Positions 25,203 through 33,651 of a DNA stretch of 64,000 bases are shown one piece after another. Made by a program: the position numbers and the translations under genes. How positions within the stretch are numbered: position 1 is the stretch's first letter; every line of letters starts with the position of its first letter. The notes beneath the pieces are model-generated. The model had not been told where the DNA came from and did not search any database. It saw only the letters and a program-made list of their open reading frames with translations. Origin of the DNA: Roseiarcus sp963770035 (GTDB lineage: Bacteria; Pseudomonadota; Alphaproteobacteria; Rhizobiales; Beijerinckiaceae); contig CAVYON010000065.1 of the NCBI GenBank assembly GCA_963770035.1, positions 27,044-91,043 of the forward strand, read 5' to 3'.

Positions 25203-26363
25203 TTAGGCGCCGGGATAATCCTCGATCCGGCCGATCGCCGGCGGCCGCATTTTCCGGACTTGCTTGCCGACCGCCTCAACGCGGCGCAGCACGCGTAACA
25301 CGTTCGCGGACGCCATTTTCGCGAGATCGCGTTCGGAAAAACCGCGCCGTACCAGTTCCGCGAAAAGATGCGGAAAGCGGCTGACGTTCTCCAGACCCTC
25401 GGGCGAGGCGCCGCCGAAATAGTCCGAGCCGATCCCGACATGATCGACGCCGGCGGTCGCCGCGAGCCGTTCGATGTGGTCGGCGACTTGTTCCAGCGTC
25501 GCCTTCGGCGCCGCGCCGTGCTGGGATTCGAGCTGGGCCAACTGCGCCTTTGGATCCGCCGCGAGCGGAGCCTTGCCGTAGGCGTCGCGCCCGCGCCTGA
25601 GCCAGTCGCGCAGCGGCTGCGACACGAATCCGGGCACGAAAGTCGCCATGACCAAACCGCCGTTCGCCTTCAGACGTCTCAGAACGTCGTCCGGCGCGTT
25701 GCGCGGATGATCGCACAGCGAAAAGGCGTTGGAATGCGAAAGTGAAACCGGCGCCTCGGTCACATCGAGCACGCGTCGCATCCCGTCATGCGATACGTGG
25801 GCGAGGTCGATGATGATCCCGAGCCGGTTGAGCTCGCCGATCACGGCGCGGCCGAAAGCGTTGAGGCCGTCGTTGCGGGGGGCGTCCGTCGCCGAGTTGA
25901 CCCAGTCGAGCGTCTCGTTGTGGCAGAGCGTCATCAGCCGGACTCCGGCCGCATGCCAAATCCGGAGAGGGCTCAGCGAATTTTCCAGTCCGACCCCGCC
26001 CTCGACCGCAATGAACGAGGCGATCTTCCCGGCGGCCTTGGCCCGGGCGTAATCCGCCGCGCTCCGCGCCGGGTGGAAAACGTCCGGATGCGCCGCCTCG
26101 ATCCGGCGGATGAGGTCGATCTGCTCAAGCGCCGTTCGGGCCGGATGAGGTGCGCCGGTGGGTTGGAACGCGGCCCAGAATTGCGCTCCGACCATACCTT
26201 CGCGCAGGCGCGGGATGTCCGTGTCGGCCTTTTCGTGCACCCGGTTCAGTTCGTAAGCAAGGACATCGCCGCGCGCCGTCTTGTCGATCCGGATGACCCA
26301 GGGCAGGTCGTTGTGGCCGTCAAATACGGGAGCGCGCTCTAGAACCGAACGCGCAACCGCCAT
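25203..26363 (-). CDS. Membrane dipeptidase (peptidase family M19)
   Basis: A 386-residue metal-dependent dipeptidase of the renal-dipeptidase type. Zinc ligands are in FDGHNDLPW (His and Asp), the bridging glutamate in AVEGGVGLEN and the histidines in IDLAHVSHDG and SLSHSNAF; GVDHVGIGSDYFGG is the C-terminal signature. No signal peptide is visible, so a cytoplasmic role in dipeptide hydrolysis is likely. The start at ATG 26363 is chosen because AAGGGA lies upstream and the resulting N-terminus fits the family; a GTG at 26411, ten bases after the degP stop, would add 16 residues. It is the last gene of the hflK-hflC-degP block. Confidence 0.87.
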   Translation of the reverse strand: MAVARSVLERAPVFDGHNDLPWVIRIDKTARGDVLAYELNRVHEKADTDIPRLREGMVGAQFWAAFQPTGAPHPARTALEQIDLIRRIEAAHPDVFHPARSAADYARAKAAGKIASFIAVEGGVGLENSLSPLRIWHAAGVRLMTLCHNETLDWVNSATDAPRNDGLNAFGRAVIGELNRLGIIIDLAHVSHDGMRRVLDVTEAPVSLSHSNAFSLCDHPRNAPDDVLRRLKANGGLVMATFVPGFVSQPLRDWLRRGRDAYGKAPLAADPKAQLAQLESQHGAAPKATLEQVADHIERLAATAGVDHVGIGSDYFGGASPEGLENVSRFPHLFAELVRRGFSERDLAKMASANVLRVLRRVEAVGKQVRKMRPPAIGRIEDYPGA

Positions 26364-26420
26364 CGCGTTGTCGTTCCCTTGCTCGGAACGCGCAGTCGAG
26401 GTTTGGTCCACCTGCGCGGC

Positions 26421-27923
26421 TCACTCGAGCGGGATGGCGACGAAGCGCGCTACGCCTTCGCCGTTGGCGACCAACAGCAACGCCGGCTTCTTGGCATTGT
26501 CCTTCTTGGCCGCATCGATGGCCTTCGCGAGATCGCCCGGCTTCTCCACCGCCTGATGGTTGACCTCCTCGATCACGTCCCCCGGCCTCACGCCGCGATC
26601 CGCCGCAGGGGACCCCGGCTCGACCGACGTGACGATCACACCCTTGACGGAGTCTTTGATCTTGTAGGTCTTGCGCGCATCATCCGTGATGCCGGAGAAT
26701 TCCATCCCGAGGGCCTTCTGAACCGGACTCTCCAAAGCTGCGCTGTTGTCCTCGCTCGTGGCTTCAGCCGTCTTCTCGCCGTCCTCGAGGCGGCCGAGCG
26801 TCACCGATTTCGTCACCTCCTGGCCGTTTCGGACGACGACGACGTCGACCGTCTTGCCGACTGGGGTGGAGGCGACAAGGCGTGGCAGGTCGCGCGATTC
26901 CTTGATGTCTTTGCCGTCGAACTTGACGATCACGTCGCCGGCCTTGAGACCAGCGGGCTTTGCCGGGCCCTTGTCTTCGACGCCAGCGACAAGCGCGCCG
27001 CGCGCCGTTCCGAGCCCCAGGCTTTCTGCGATGGTGTCGTCGACCGGCTGGATGCGGACCCCGAGCCAGCCGCGGCGCGTCTCATGGAACTGCTCCAGCT
27101 GAGCGATGACAGGCTGAACGGTCGCAGACGGCGTGGCGAATCCGATGCCGATCGAGCCGCCCGACGGCGACAGAATCGCTGTGTTGATGCCGATCACTTC
27201 GCCCTGCATGTTGAACAGCGGCCCCCCGGAATTCCCCTTGTTGATCGAGGCGTCGGTTTGTAGGAAGTCGTCGTAGGGGCCGCTGTCGATATTGCGGTTG
27301 CGGGCCGAAATGATGCCGGCCGTCACCGTCTCGCCCAGCCCGAACGGATTGCCGACGGCCATCACTCCGTCGCCGACGCGCGCCTTATCGCTATCGCCGA
27401 ACTTGACCGATTTCAGCGGCTTGTCGCTATCCACTTTCAAGACGGCGACGTCGACCTTCGAGTCCTTGCCGATCACCTTGGCTTTCAGCTTGCGGCCGTC
27501 GGTGAAGATGACGACAATGTCGTTGGCGTCGCCGATGACGTGGTTGTTGGTGATGACGATCCCGCTCGGATCGATGACGAATCCGGACCCCAGCGACTGC
27601 GCTTTCTGGGCGCGTGGATGCGGGACGCCGCCGTGGTTCTTGAAGAACTCCTCGAACATCTCGTCGAACGGCGTGCCCCTGGGAAGGTCCGGCATTGCGC
27701 TGCCGCCCTTTTCCTCGATCGTCTGGGTCGCCGAGATATTGACCACCGCGTCGTCGACCTGTTCGGCGAGGTCGGCGAGGTTGGTAGGCCGCGCCTGGGC
27801 GAACGCTGGACCAGCCGGCGCAAGGGCAAGTGTCGCGCCGATCAGCGCCGAAGCGGCCGTCGCCGCGAGCGCGAAAGGTACGCGCCGGCGGGGCGACGCC
27901 GAAATGCGCGCGGGATGTTTCAT
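26421..27923 (-). CDS. DegP/HtrA-type periplasmic serine protease (Do family)
   Basis: A 500-residue periplasmic protease/chaperone. It has an N-terminal signal sequence ending PAGPAFAQA near residue 43, a trypsin-like domain with the catalytic triad His in ITNNHVIG, Asp in KVDVAVLKV and Ser in NKGNSGGPLF, and two PDZ domains (around ARGALVAGVEDKGPAKPAGL and KGVIVTSVEPGSPAADRGV). It degrades misfolded envelope proteins. The start at 27923 has GAGGAGG nicely spaced; the longer open frame upstream is not supported. It follows DUF2065 and hflKC, the common Rhizobiales order. In that arrangement membrane-protein quality control genes are co-transcribed. Confidence 0.93.
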   Translation of the reverse strand: MKHPARISASPRRRVPFALAATAASALIGATLALAPAGPAFAQARPTNLADLAEQVDDAVVNISATQTIEEKGGSAMPDLPRGTPFDEMFEEFFKNHGGVPHPRAQKAQSLGSGFVIDPSGIVITNNHVIGDANDIVVIFTDGRKLKAKVIGKDSKVDVAVLKVDSDKPLKSVKFGDSDKARVGDGVMAVGNPFGLGETVTAGIISARNRNIDSGPYDDFLQTDASINKGNSGGPLFNMQGEVIGINTAILSPSGGSIGIGFATPSATVQPVIAQLEQFHETRRGWLGVRIQPVDDTIAESLGLGTARGALVAGVEDKGPAKPAGLKAGDVIVKFDGKDIKESRDLPRLVASTPVGKTVDVVVVRNGQEVTKSVTLGRLEDGEKTAEATSEDNSAALESPVQKALGMEFSGITDDARKTYKIKDSVKGVIVTSVEPGSPAADRGVRPGDVIEEVNHQAVEKPGDLAKAIDAAKKDNAKKPALLLVANGEGVARFVAIPLE

Positions 27924-27987
27924 GGCAATCCTCCTCGAAATCGTCAGCAGACCGAGACGCGGCGCGAGCCCGCCGCAAGTACATAAG

Positions 27988-28179
27988 CTAAAGAAGCGAG
28001 CGCGAGGCCCAAACGATCGCGACGCCGACCAGCGCGGCCCCGAGGCCGACGCCGCGGAGCTTGTTTGGGTCCTCACGGGCGGCGACCGCCATGCGTTTGC
28101 GCATCTGCTCCGTGAATCCCGCCATCAGCATTCCTTCTATGGCGAAAACGAGTCCGATCGCGGCCGCGAAGTCGCGCAT
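27988..28179 (-). CDS. DUF2065 family small membrane protein
   Basis: A 63-residue protein with two hydrophobic segments: MRDFAAAIGLVFAIEGMLMAG at the start and LGAALVGVAIVWA at the end, around a basic loop MRKRMAV. This size and layout, and its place one base after the hflC stop, match DUF2065 (YjeT-like), a family that accompanies hflKC widely. It probably modulates the HflKC complex in the inner membrane, but no function is proven. Confidence 0.85.
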   Translation of the reverse strand: MRDFAAAIGLVFAIEGMLMAGFTEQMRKRMAVAAREDPNKLRGVGLGAALVGVAIVWASRSLL

Positions 28180-28180
28180 C

Positions 28181-29107
28181 TCAATCCGCCTTGGCCGTCG
28201 GCGGAGGAGCCGCCGCAGACGGCGTCCCTTCGGGCGACGGCGTCGGCGTACTGAAATAGCGGAAGAAGTCGGATTTCGGGCTGAGCAGCGTGCGCGTCTG
28301 CCCATCCTTGAAGGCGTTCTGATAGGCCTGCATCGAACGATAGAAGGCGAAGAACTCCGGATCGGCGCCGTAAGCCTCGGCAAAGATGCGGTTGCGTTCG
28401 CCGTCGCCTTCGCCCCGGATCTGCTCGGCCTTCTGCTGCGCCTGGGCGGTGATGACGGTGACCTTGCGGTCCGCTTCGGCTCGAATTTGCTGGGCCTGCT
28501 GCGACCCCTGCGCCCGGTAGGAGGCCGCGCGCTGCTGGCGCTCGGTCTGCATGCGGCGGAACACCGCCTCGGAATTCTCGGCCGGCAGGTCGGCCCGCTT
28601 GATTCGCACATCGACGACGTCGAGGCCGAAACGCTTGGCGCCGCCGATCATCTGTTCCTTGATGTCAGCCATCAGCGCATCGCGTTTGTCGCGCACGATG
28701 TCGGTGATCGACGCCCCCGAGAGGGTGCGGCGGAGCGCCGAGTTCAGCATGCCTCCGAGCTGGGCGTCGGCGCCGCGCGTGTTGAACACGGATTGATAGA
28801 AGAGCAGCGGATCCGCGATCTTGTAGCGGACGAACGCGTCGACCTCGAGTCGCTGGTTGTCCGACACGAGCACTTCCTGGCGCTCGTTGTCGAGCGCGAG
28901 GATGCGCTTGTCGATATAGACGACCGTGTCGACAAAGGGCCACTTGAAGTAGAGGCCGGGCGCGCCAATGAGGTCCCGGACCGGTTGGCCGAAGCGCAGC
29001 ACCAGCGCCTGCTCCGTCGGATCGACGACGAACATCGACATCAATGCGATAACGATGGCGGCGACGGCGATCGCGACGATCGCCAGACCGGAGAAATGGC
29101 GGTTCAT
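28181..29107 (-). CDS. hflC: HflC, protease modulator
   Basis: A 308-residue SPFH/Band-7 protein anchored by one N-terminal membrane helix (VAIAVAAIVIALMSMFVV), followed by VDPTEQALVLRFGQPV, the Band-7 core with YFKWPFVDTVVYIDKRIL, and a long helical region rich in Ala, Gln and Glu. With HflK it forms a large membrane cage that regulates the FtsH protease. Its start overlaps the hflK stop by four bases. It ends one base before DUF2065. A short proline-rich tail (TPTPSPEGTPSAAAPPP) is extra compared with E. coli and is often seen in alphaproteobacteria. Confidence 0.93.
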   Translation of the reverse strand: MNRHFSGLAIVAIAVAAIVIALMSMFVVDPTEQALVLRFGQPVRDLIGAPGLYFKWPFVDTVVYIDKRILALDNERQEVLVSDNQRLEVDAFVRYKIADPLLFYQSVFNTRGADAQLGGMLNSALRRTLSGASITDIVRDKRDALMADIKEQMIGGAKRFGLDVVDVRIKRADLPAENSEAVFRRMQTERQQRAASYRAQGSQQAQQIRAEADRKVTVITAQAQQKAEQIRGEGDGERNRIFAEAYGADPEFFAFYRSMQAYQNAFKDGQTRTLLSPKSDFFRYFSTPTPSPEGTPSAAAPPPTAKAD

Positions 29108-30207
29108 TTGCCGGCCCCCGCCTTGGGCTGCAGCGCGTCAAGCGCAATGTAGGGCACGGGCGGGCTGGTCCCGTTGGTGTCGACGATCGTCTTGTCCATC
29201 GGCCCGAGCACGCGCTCCATCGTTTCAAGATACATGCGTTCGCGCGTTACTCCCGGCGCCTTCTTGTACTGGTCGTGAATCTGGTTGTAGCGGGCCGTCT
29301 GACCCTTGGCCTCCAGGATCGTCTGCTCGCGATAGGCATTGGCTTCCGCGGTGATCCGCGACGCGCCGCCTTCGGCTTCGGGCACGACCTTGTTGGCGTA
29401 GGTTTCGGCTTCGTTGACCTGCCGCTGCTGGTCCTGCTGCGCCGCAGTGACGTCGCGGTAGGCGGAGAGGACTTGGCTGGGCGCGTCGACAGACTGGAGT
29501 TGCACCTGCTTGACCAACACGCCCGCGCGATATTCGTTGAGCAGGCTCTGCATGCGCTTCTGCACGTCATTTTCGACCGCGGCGCGGTCGGTGGTCAGGA
29601 TGCCGTCGATCGTCTTGAGGCCAACGACCTCACGCATGATGCTTTCGGCCACCGCCTTGACCGTCTCGCGGGGCCTCAGAATGTTGAATACATAATCCTC
29701 GGGCTTGGCGGGATCGATCTGCCAGTTCACCCGGAAATGGACGTTGACGATGTTCTTGTCGCCGGTGAGCATCTGGCTCTCTTCCGGTACGTCAAGGTTA
29801 GCGTCGCTCCGGTAACCGACCTCGGTGATCTGCTGATCCCAGACGGGGACCTTGATCACCGAGCCGATGGGCCACGGCCAGTTGGTGTTGAGGCCGGCGG
29901 CGGTCTTGCCGGTATAGCGGCCGAACACCAGGTTGATGCCGACCTCGTTGGGCTGGACGGTATAGAACGTGCCCCAGGCGAACCAGACGAGTATCGCCGC
30001 CAGGATAACGAAGGCGATCGTGCGGCCGCTGAGACCCCCGCCCGGTCCAGAAGAGCCCTTGCCGCCCGGTCCGAGCCGCCCAAGCGCAGCCTGAACGCGA
30101 CGAATGATTTCCTCAAGGTCGCCGGTCGGCGGCCCGGATGGCCCCTGTCCCCACGGACCCCGCCCCGGCTGGCGCCAGGGTCCGCCGCCTTGATTGTTCC
30201 AGGACAT
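29104..30207 (-). CDS. hflK: HflK, protease modulator
   Basis: A 367-residue SPFH protein with a Gly/Pro/Trp-rich cytoplasmic N-terminus (MSWNNQGGGPWRQPGRGPW), the typical HflK start, then one membrane helix (IAFVILAAILVWFAWG), YTVQPNEVGINLVFGRY and the Band-7 domain with the long coiled-coil region. It partners HflC. Start at 30207 is preceded by GAAGAGG and gives the canonical N-terminus; the longer open frame contains unrelated sequence. It is the first gene of the hflK-hflC-DUF2065-degP-dipeptidase unit. Confidence 0.93.
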   Translation of the reverse strand: MSWNNQGGGPWRQPGRGPWGQGPSGPPTGDLEEIIRRVQAALGRLGPGGKGSSGPGGGLSGRTIAFVILAAILVWFAWGTFYTVQPNEVGINLVFGRYTGKTAAGLNTNWPWPIGSVIKVPVWDQQITEVGYRSDANLDVPEESQMLTGDKNIVNVHFRVNWQIDPAKPEDYVFNILRPRETVKAVAESIMREVVGLKTIDGILTTDRAAVENDVQKRMQSLLNEYRAGVLVKQVQLQSVDAPSQVLSAYRDVTAAQQDQQRQVNEAETYANKVVPEAEGGASRITAEANAYREQTILEAKGQTARYNQIHDQYKKAPGVTRERMYLETMERVLGPMDKTIVDTNGTSPPVPYIALDALQPKAGAGK

Positions 30208-30301
30208 CCGATCCTCTTCGCCCCCCAGCCCCTCGCCGCAGTGGCTTATATAGGCAAGCCCAGTCACGCGGCAACGAGCCATTCCATCGCGGAGCGCGCT
30301 C

Positions 30302-31630
30302 TTACTCACGCGCCGCAACTTCGCCTTCCCGGTCACGGGGCTTTCCATGCTTCTCCCCGTCCTTCTCGCGCGGCGTCAGCGGTGTAACCCGGAGAGCTGC
30401 GATGCGGTTACGTTGCTTGCGCAACACCTCGAAGCGGAAGCCGTAGAAAGAGAAGGTCTGCCGAGGCTCGGGAATCGCGCGTGCCTCATGGATAACGAGG
30501 CCGGCTATGGTCGCGGCTTCCTCGTCGGGCAAATTCCAGTCCAGCGCCCGGTTGAGGTCGCGAATCGTCACTCCGCCGTCGACCACGACAGAGCCGTCAC
30601 GTTGCTTGCGCAGACCCAGGACGGCCTCGTCATGCTCGTCCCGAATGTCTCCGACAATCTCCTCGATGATGTCTTCCAGCGTCACCAGGCCCTGTACGAC
30701 GCCATATTCGTCGACGACCAGCGCCGAGTGCGTTTTGCGGCGCAGAAAAGCCTGGAGTTGGTCGCTGAGGCTGGTTGATTCAGGCACAAACCAGGGTTCC
30801 AGCGCCAAATCAGCGATCTTGAGGCGGCTCGCGTCGCCGTCAGCCGCCACCAAGGCGCGCAACAAGTCCTTGGCGTGCAGCACGCCGATGATGTTGTCCG
30901 GATCGCCTCGCCATAGCGGCAGGCGCGTATAGGGCGATTCGATGGCCTCACGCACAACCTCGTCCGGCGGCAAGTCGGCGTCGATCAGCCGGATCTTGGT
31001 GCGGTGCACCATGACATCGGAAACCGGCACCTCGGCGAGTTCGAGGAGGCCGCCGAACATATCCCGCTCGCTTCGCTCGACCTCGCCCTCGCGATGCAGG
31101 ATGTCGACGGCGCCCATCAGCTCCTCGTGGCCCGAAACGCTGGGGTCTGTTTCTGTCAGCGACAGCCCGCAGACGCGCAGGACGAAGCGCGCCAGCGCCT
31201 CGACCATTCTGACGATTGGGCCGAACACAACAACGAAAAAAAGCACGGCGGGCGCGATTGCTAGCGCCACGCGGTCCGGATAGGCGATGGCGATCGTCTT
31301 TGGCATAACCTCGCCGAAAATGACGATCAGCGCAGTCATTACGATTGTCGCCGCTGCGACGCCGCGCTCGCCGTAAAGGTCGAGCATGACGCTGGTCGCG
31401 ATCGCCGAGGATCCGATGGTGACGAACTGGCCGCCGAGTAACATGGCGCTGATCAGCCGCCCGCGCATGCCGATGAGCCGCGTCACCAGCGCCGCGCGCG
31501 GTTCCCCGGCCATTTCAAGGGCGTGCATGCGGGCCCGAGAGGCCGCGGTCAGGGCCGTCTCCGCACCGGCGAAGAACGCCGCGAAAGCGATACTGACGAC
31601 AATGACGACGATGTCGAGAGATATCGGCAT
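30302..31630 (-). CDS. CorC/HlyC-type hemolysin family protein (DUF21 + CBS pair)
   Basis: A 442-residue inner-membrane protein. An N-terminal DUF21/CNNM domain with about four membrane segments contains FFAGAETALTAASRARM and FGEVMPKT. Then come a linker EVERSERDMFGGLLELAE, two CBS domains (VSDVMVHRTKIRLIDAD, and SDQLQAFLRRKTHSALVVDE followed by YGVVQGLVTLEDIIEEIVGDI) and a CorC_HlyC C-terminal domain. Relatives transport or regulate Mg2+/Co2+; the hemolysin name is historical. It lies just downstream of the aroK-aroB fusion gene in the same direction, an order widespread in Rhizobiales. Confidence 0.9.
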   Translation of the reverse strand: MPISLDIVVIVVSIAFAAFFAGAETALTAASRARMHALEMAGEPRAALVTRLIGMRGRLISAMLLGGQFVTIGSSAIATSVMLDLYGERGVAAATIVMTALIVIFGEVMPKTIAIAYPDRVALAIAPAVLFFVVVFGPIVRMVEALARFVLRVCGLSLTETDPSVSGHEELMGAVDILHREGEVERSERDMFGGLLELAEVPVSDVMVHRTKIRLIDADLPPDEVVREAIESPYTRLPLWRGDPDNIIGVLHAKDLLRALVAADGDASRLKIADLALEPWFVPESTSLSDQLQAFLRRKTHSALVVDEYGVVQGLVTLEDIIEEIVGDIRDEHDEAVLGLRKQRDGSVVVDGGVTIRDLNRALDWNLPDEEAATIAGLVIHEARAIPEPRQTFSFYGFRFEVLRKQRNRIAALRVTPLTPREKDGEKHGKPRDREGEVAARE

Positions 31631-31694
31631 GGCGAAGCTCTAACACAAACGCCGGCGGGCCGTGAGACCGGCAGGCGCTACCGGGTCAGGCCGA

Positions 31695-33386
31695 TCAAAG
31701 CTCCAAATCCTGGTTCAGGAAGACGCGAACGCCGGCCTCGTCGACATCGCGGGCGATGAAAGTCTCGCCGATCCCCTTCGACAGAATGAAGGTCAGCCGG
31801 CCACGCTCGACCTTCTTGTCCTGGCGCATGGCGGACAGTATGGCGTCCGCATCCGCCTCGAGCCCGGGGATGTCGCGAATGCGTGTCGGGAGGCCGACCG
31901 CGACGAGATGCGCCACGACCCGCTCGACGTCCTGACCCGGGCACAAGCCAAGCTGACGAGAGAAGCGGAATGCGCACGCTATGCCCACCGCCACTCCCTC
32001 GCCGTGAACAAGGCGCGCCGAATCGTAATGGGTCAGGCTTTCGAAGGCGTGGCCGAAGGTGTGGCCGAGATTGAGCAGCGCCCGTTCGCCTTGCTCCGTT
32101 TCGTCAGCAACGACAAACCGCGCCTTGGCGGCGCAACTCGTCGCGATCGCCTCGGCCCGCGCGGGACCGCCCGAGAACACCTCGCGCCAGCGAGCCTCGA
32201 GCGTTTCAAAGAATTTTCGGTCGTCAATCAGCCCATATTTGACCACCTCGGCGTAGCCGGCGCGGAACTCGCGCGCGCTCAACGTATCGAGGGCGCCGGA
32301 GTCGGCCAGCACCAGCGACGGTTGATGAAAGGCGCCGACGAGGTTCTTTCCGTGCGGCGAGTTGACACCCGTCTTGCCGCCCACGCTGGAATCGACTTGC
32401 GACAGCAGCGTCGTCGGAATCTGCACAAGGCGGACGCCACGGCGAAGGGAGGCGGCGCAAAAGCCAGCCAGATCGCCGATGACCCCGCCTCCCAGCGCGA
32501 CAACGATGTCGCGTCGCTCGATTCGCGCGGCAATTAGCGCGTCGGAGACGCGGGCGAACTCCGCGTACGACTTTGTGGATTCGCCGGGCGGGCAGACGAT
32601 CGCGGTTGCGGCGAGACCTGCGCGCAGCAAACTCGCGGAGACGCGCTCGAGATAAAGCGGGGCGACGTTGGCGTCCGTTACGACGGCGCACTTCGCGCCG
32701 GGCGCGATTTTGGCGATTTCCGGTCCGGTCTCGTCGATCAGTCCCGCGCCGACATGAATCACATAGGCGCGTGCGCCAAGCGGAACCTCCACCCGGCAAC
32801 GATTGGCTGGCGCGTCCGTCCGGCCGCAAAACGCTTCCGCCAGGCGTTGCAGGGTCGTTTCGACTACCGAGTCGTGTGGGCCATCGCGCGATTCGATGGT
32901 GAGATCCGCAAGCGCGTAGGTCGGGGAGCGCTCAGCCAATATGCGGCGCAGCGTTGATTCCGGGTCCTCTGTTTTTAGCAGCGGGCGGTTGGATTTCTTG
33001 CGCACGCGGGCGAGCAGGACCTCGACGTCGGGCTTGAGCCAGATGGACACGCCGTGTGCGGCGATCGCTTCGCGCGTAGAGGCGTTCATGAACGCCCCTC
33101 CCCCCGTCGCCAGCACGCGCTGTCCACCGGCAAGCAATCGCGCGATCACTCGTCGTTCGCCTTCGCGGAAATAGACCTCGCCAAACCGTTCAAAGATCTC
33201 CGGAATCGTCAGTTGCGCGCCCGCCTCGATCTCCGCGTCGGCATCGACGAACGGCAACTCGAGTTTCGCCGCCAGCCTCCTGCCGACCGATGTCTTGCCC
33301 GCTCCCATCATGCCGACCAGCACGACAGACCGGCCTCCAAGCGCGGCCGCCACGCGGCGCGCATCGACCGGCTTACCCTGAACCAT
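31695..33386 (-). CDS. aroKB: Bifunctional shikimate kinase / 3-dehydroquinate synthase
   Basis: A single uninterrupted reading frame of 563 residues joins two shikimate-pathway enzymes. Residues about 1-190 are shikimate kinase: P-loop GMMGAGKTSVGR, the DADAEIE shikimate-binding segment and LATGGGAFMN. Residues about 200-563 are 3-dehydroquinate synthase: VVTDANVAPLYLERV, the NAD motif ALGGGVIGDLAGFCAAS, QIPTTLLSQVDSSVGGKTG and the zinc histidines in LNLGHTFGHAFE and LVHGEGVAVG. In most Rhizobiales the genes are separate and adjacent; here the stop between them is gone and the linker is short. The start at 33386 has AAGGG upstream; the longer open frame lacks support. Both activities make chorismate precursors. 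Confidence 0.92.
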   Translation of the reverse strand: MVQGKPVDARRVAAALGGRSVVLVGMMGAGKTSVGRRLAAKLELPFVDADAEIEAGAQLTIPEIFERFGEVYFREGERRVIARLLAGGQRVLATGGGAFMNASTREAIAAHGVSIWLKPDVEVLLARVRKKSNRPLLKTEDPESTLRRILAERSPTYALADLTIESRDGPHDSVVETTLQRLAEAFCGRTDAPANRCRVEVPLGARAYVIHVGAGLIDETGPEIAKIAPGAKCAVVTDANVAPLYLERVSASLLRAGLAATAIVCPPGESTKSYAEFARVSDALIAARIERRDIVVALGGGVIGDLAGFCAASLRRGVRLVQIPTTLLSQVDSSVGGKTGVNSPHGKNLVGAFHQPSLVLADSGALDTLSAREFRAGYAEVVKYGLIDDRKFFETLEARWREVFSGGPARAEAIATSCAAKARFVVADETEQGERALLNLGHTFGHAFESLTHYDSARLVHGEGVAVGIACAFRFSRQLGLCPGQDVERVVAHLVAVGLPTRIRDIPGLEADADAILSAMRQDKKVERGRLTFILSKGIGETFIARDVDEAGVRVFLNQDLEL

Positions 33387-33651
33387 GAGGCTTCGCCCTT
33401 GCAAATGACCGTTTAAGCGCGGTCCCTTACAGGAAACCGAGCTGGAGCGCGACAAATCGAACATAACGTCCCGGCGGTTTTGTCGCACTTCGGACGGTCT
33501 TGCGTCCCAGAGCGCTTCTTGCGAGCATGTCAGGATGACGACAAGAGCGCGACAGTCGTGTATAGCCGCGCCGGGAATTTTTGCGCCTTGCGCGTCTCGA
33601 TGAGAACGCCACGGGATATTCGCTGCGGGCGCCGCCTGAGGGAGCTGGATT

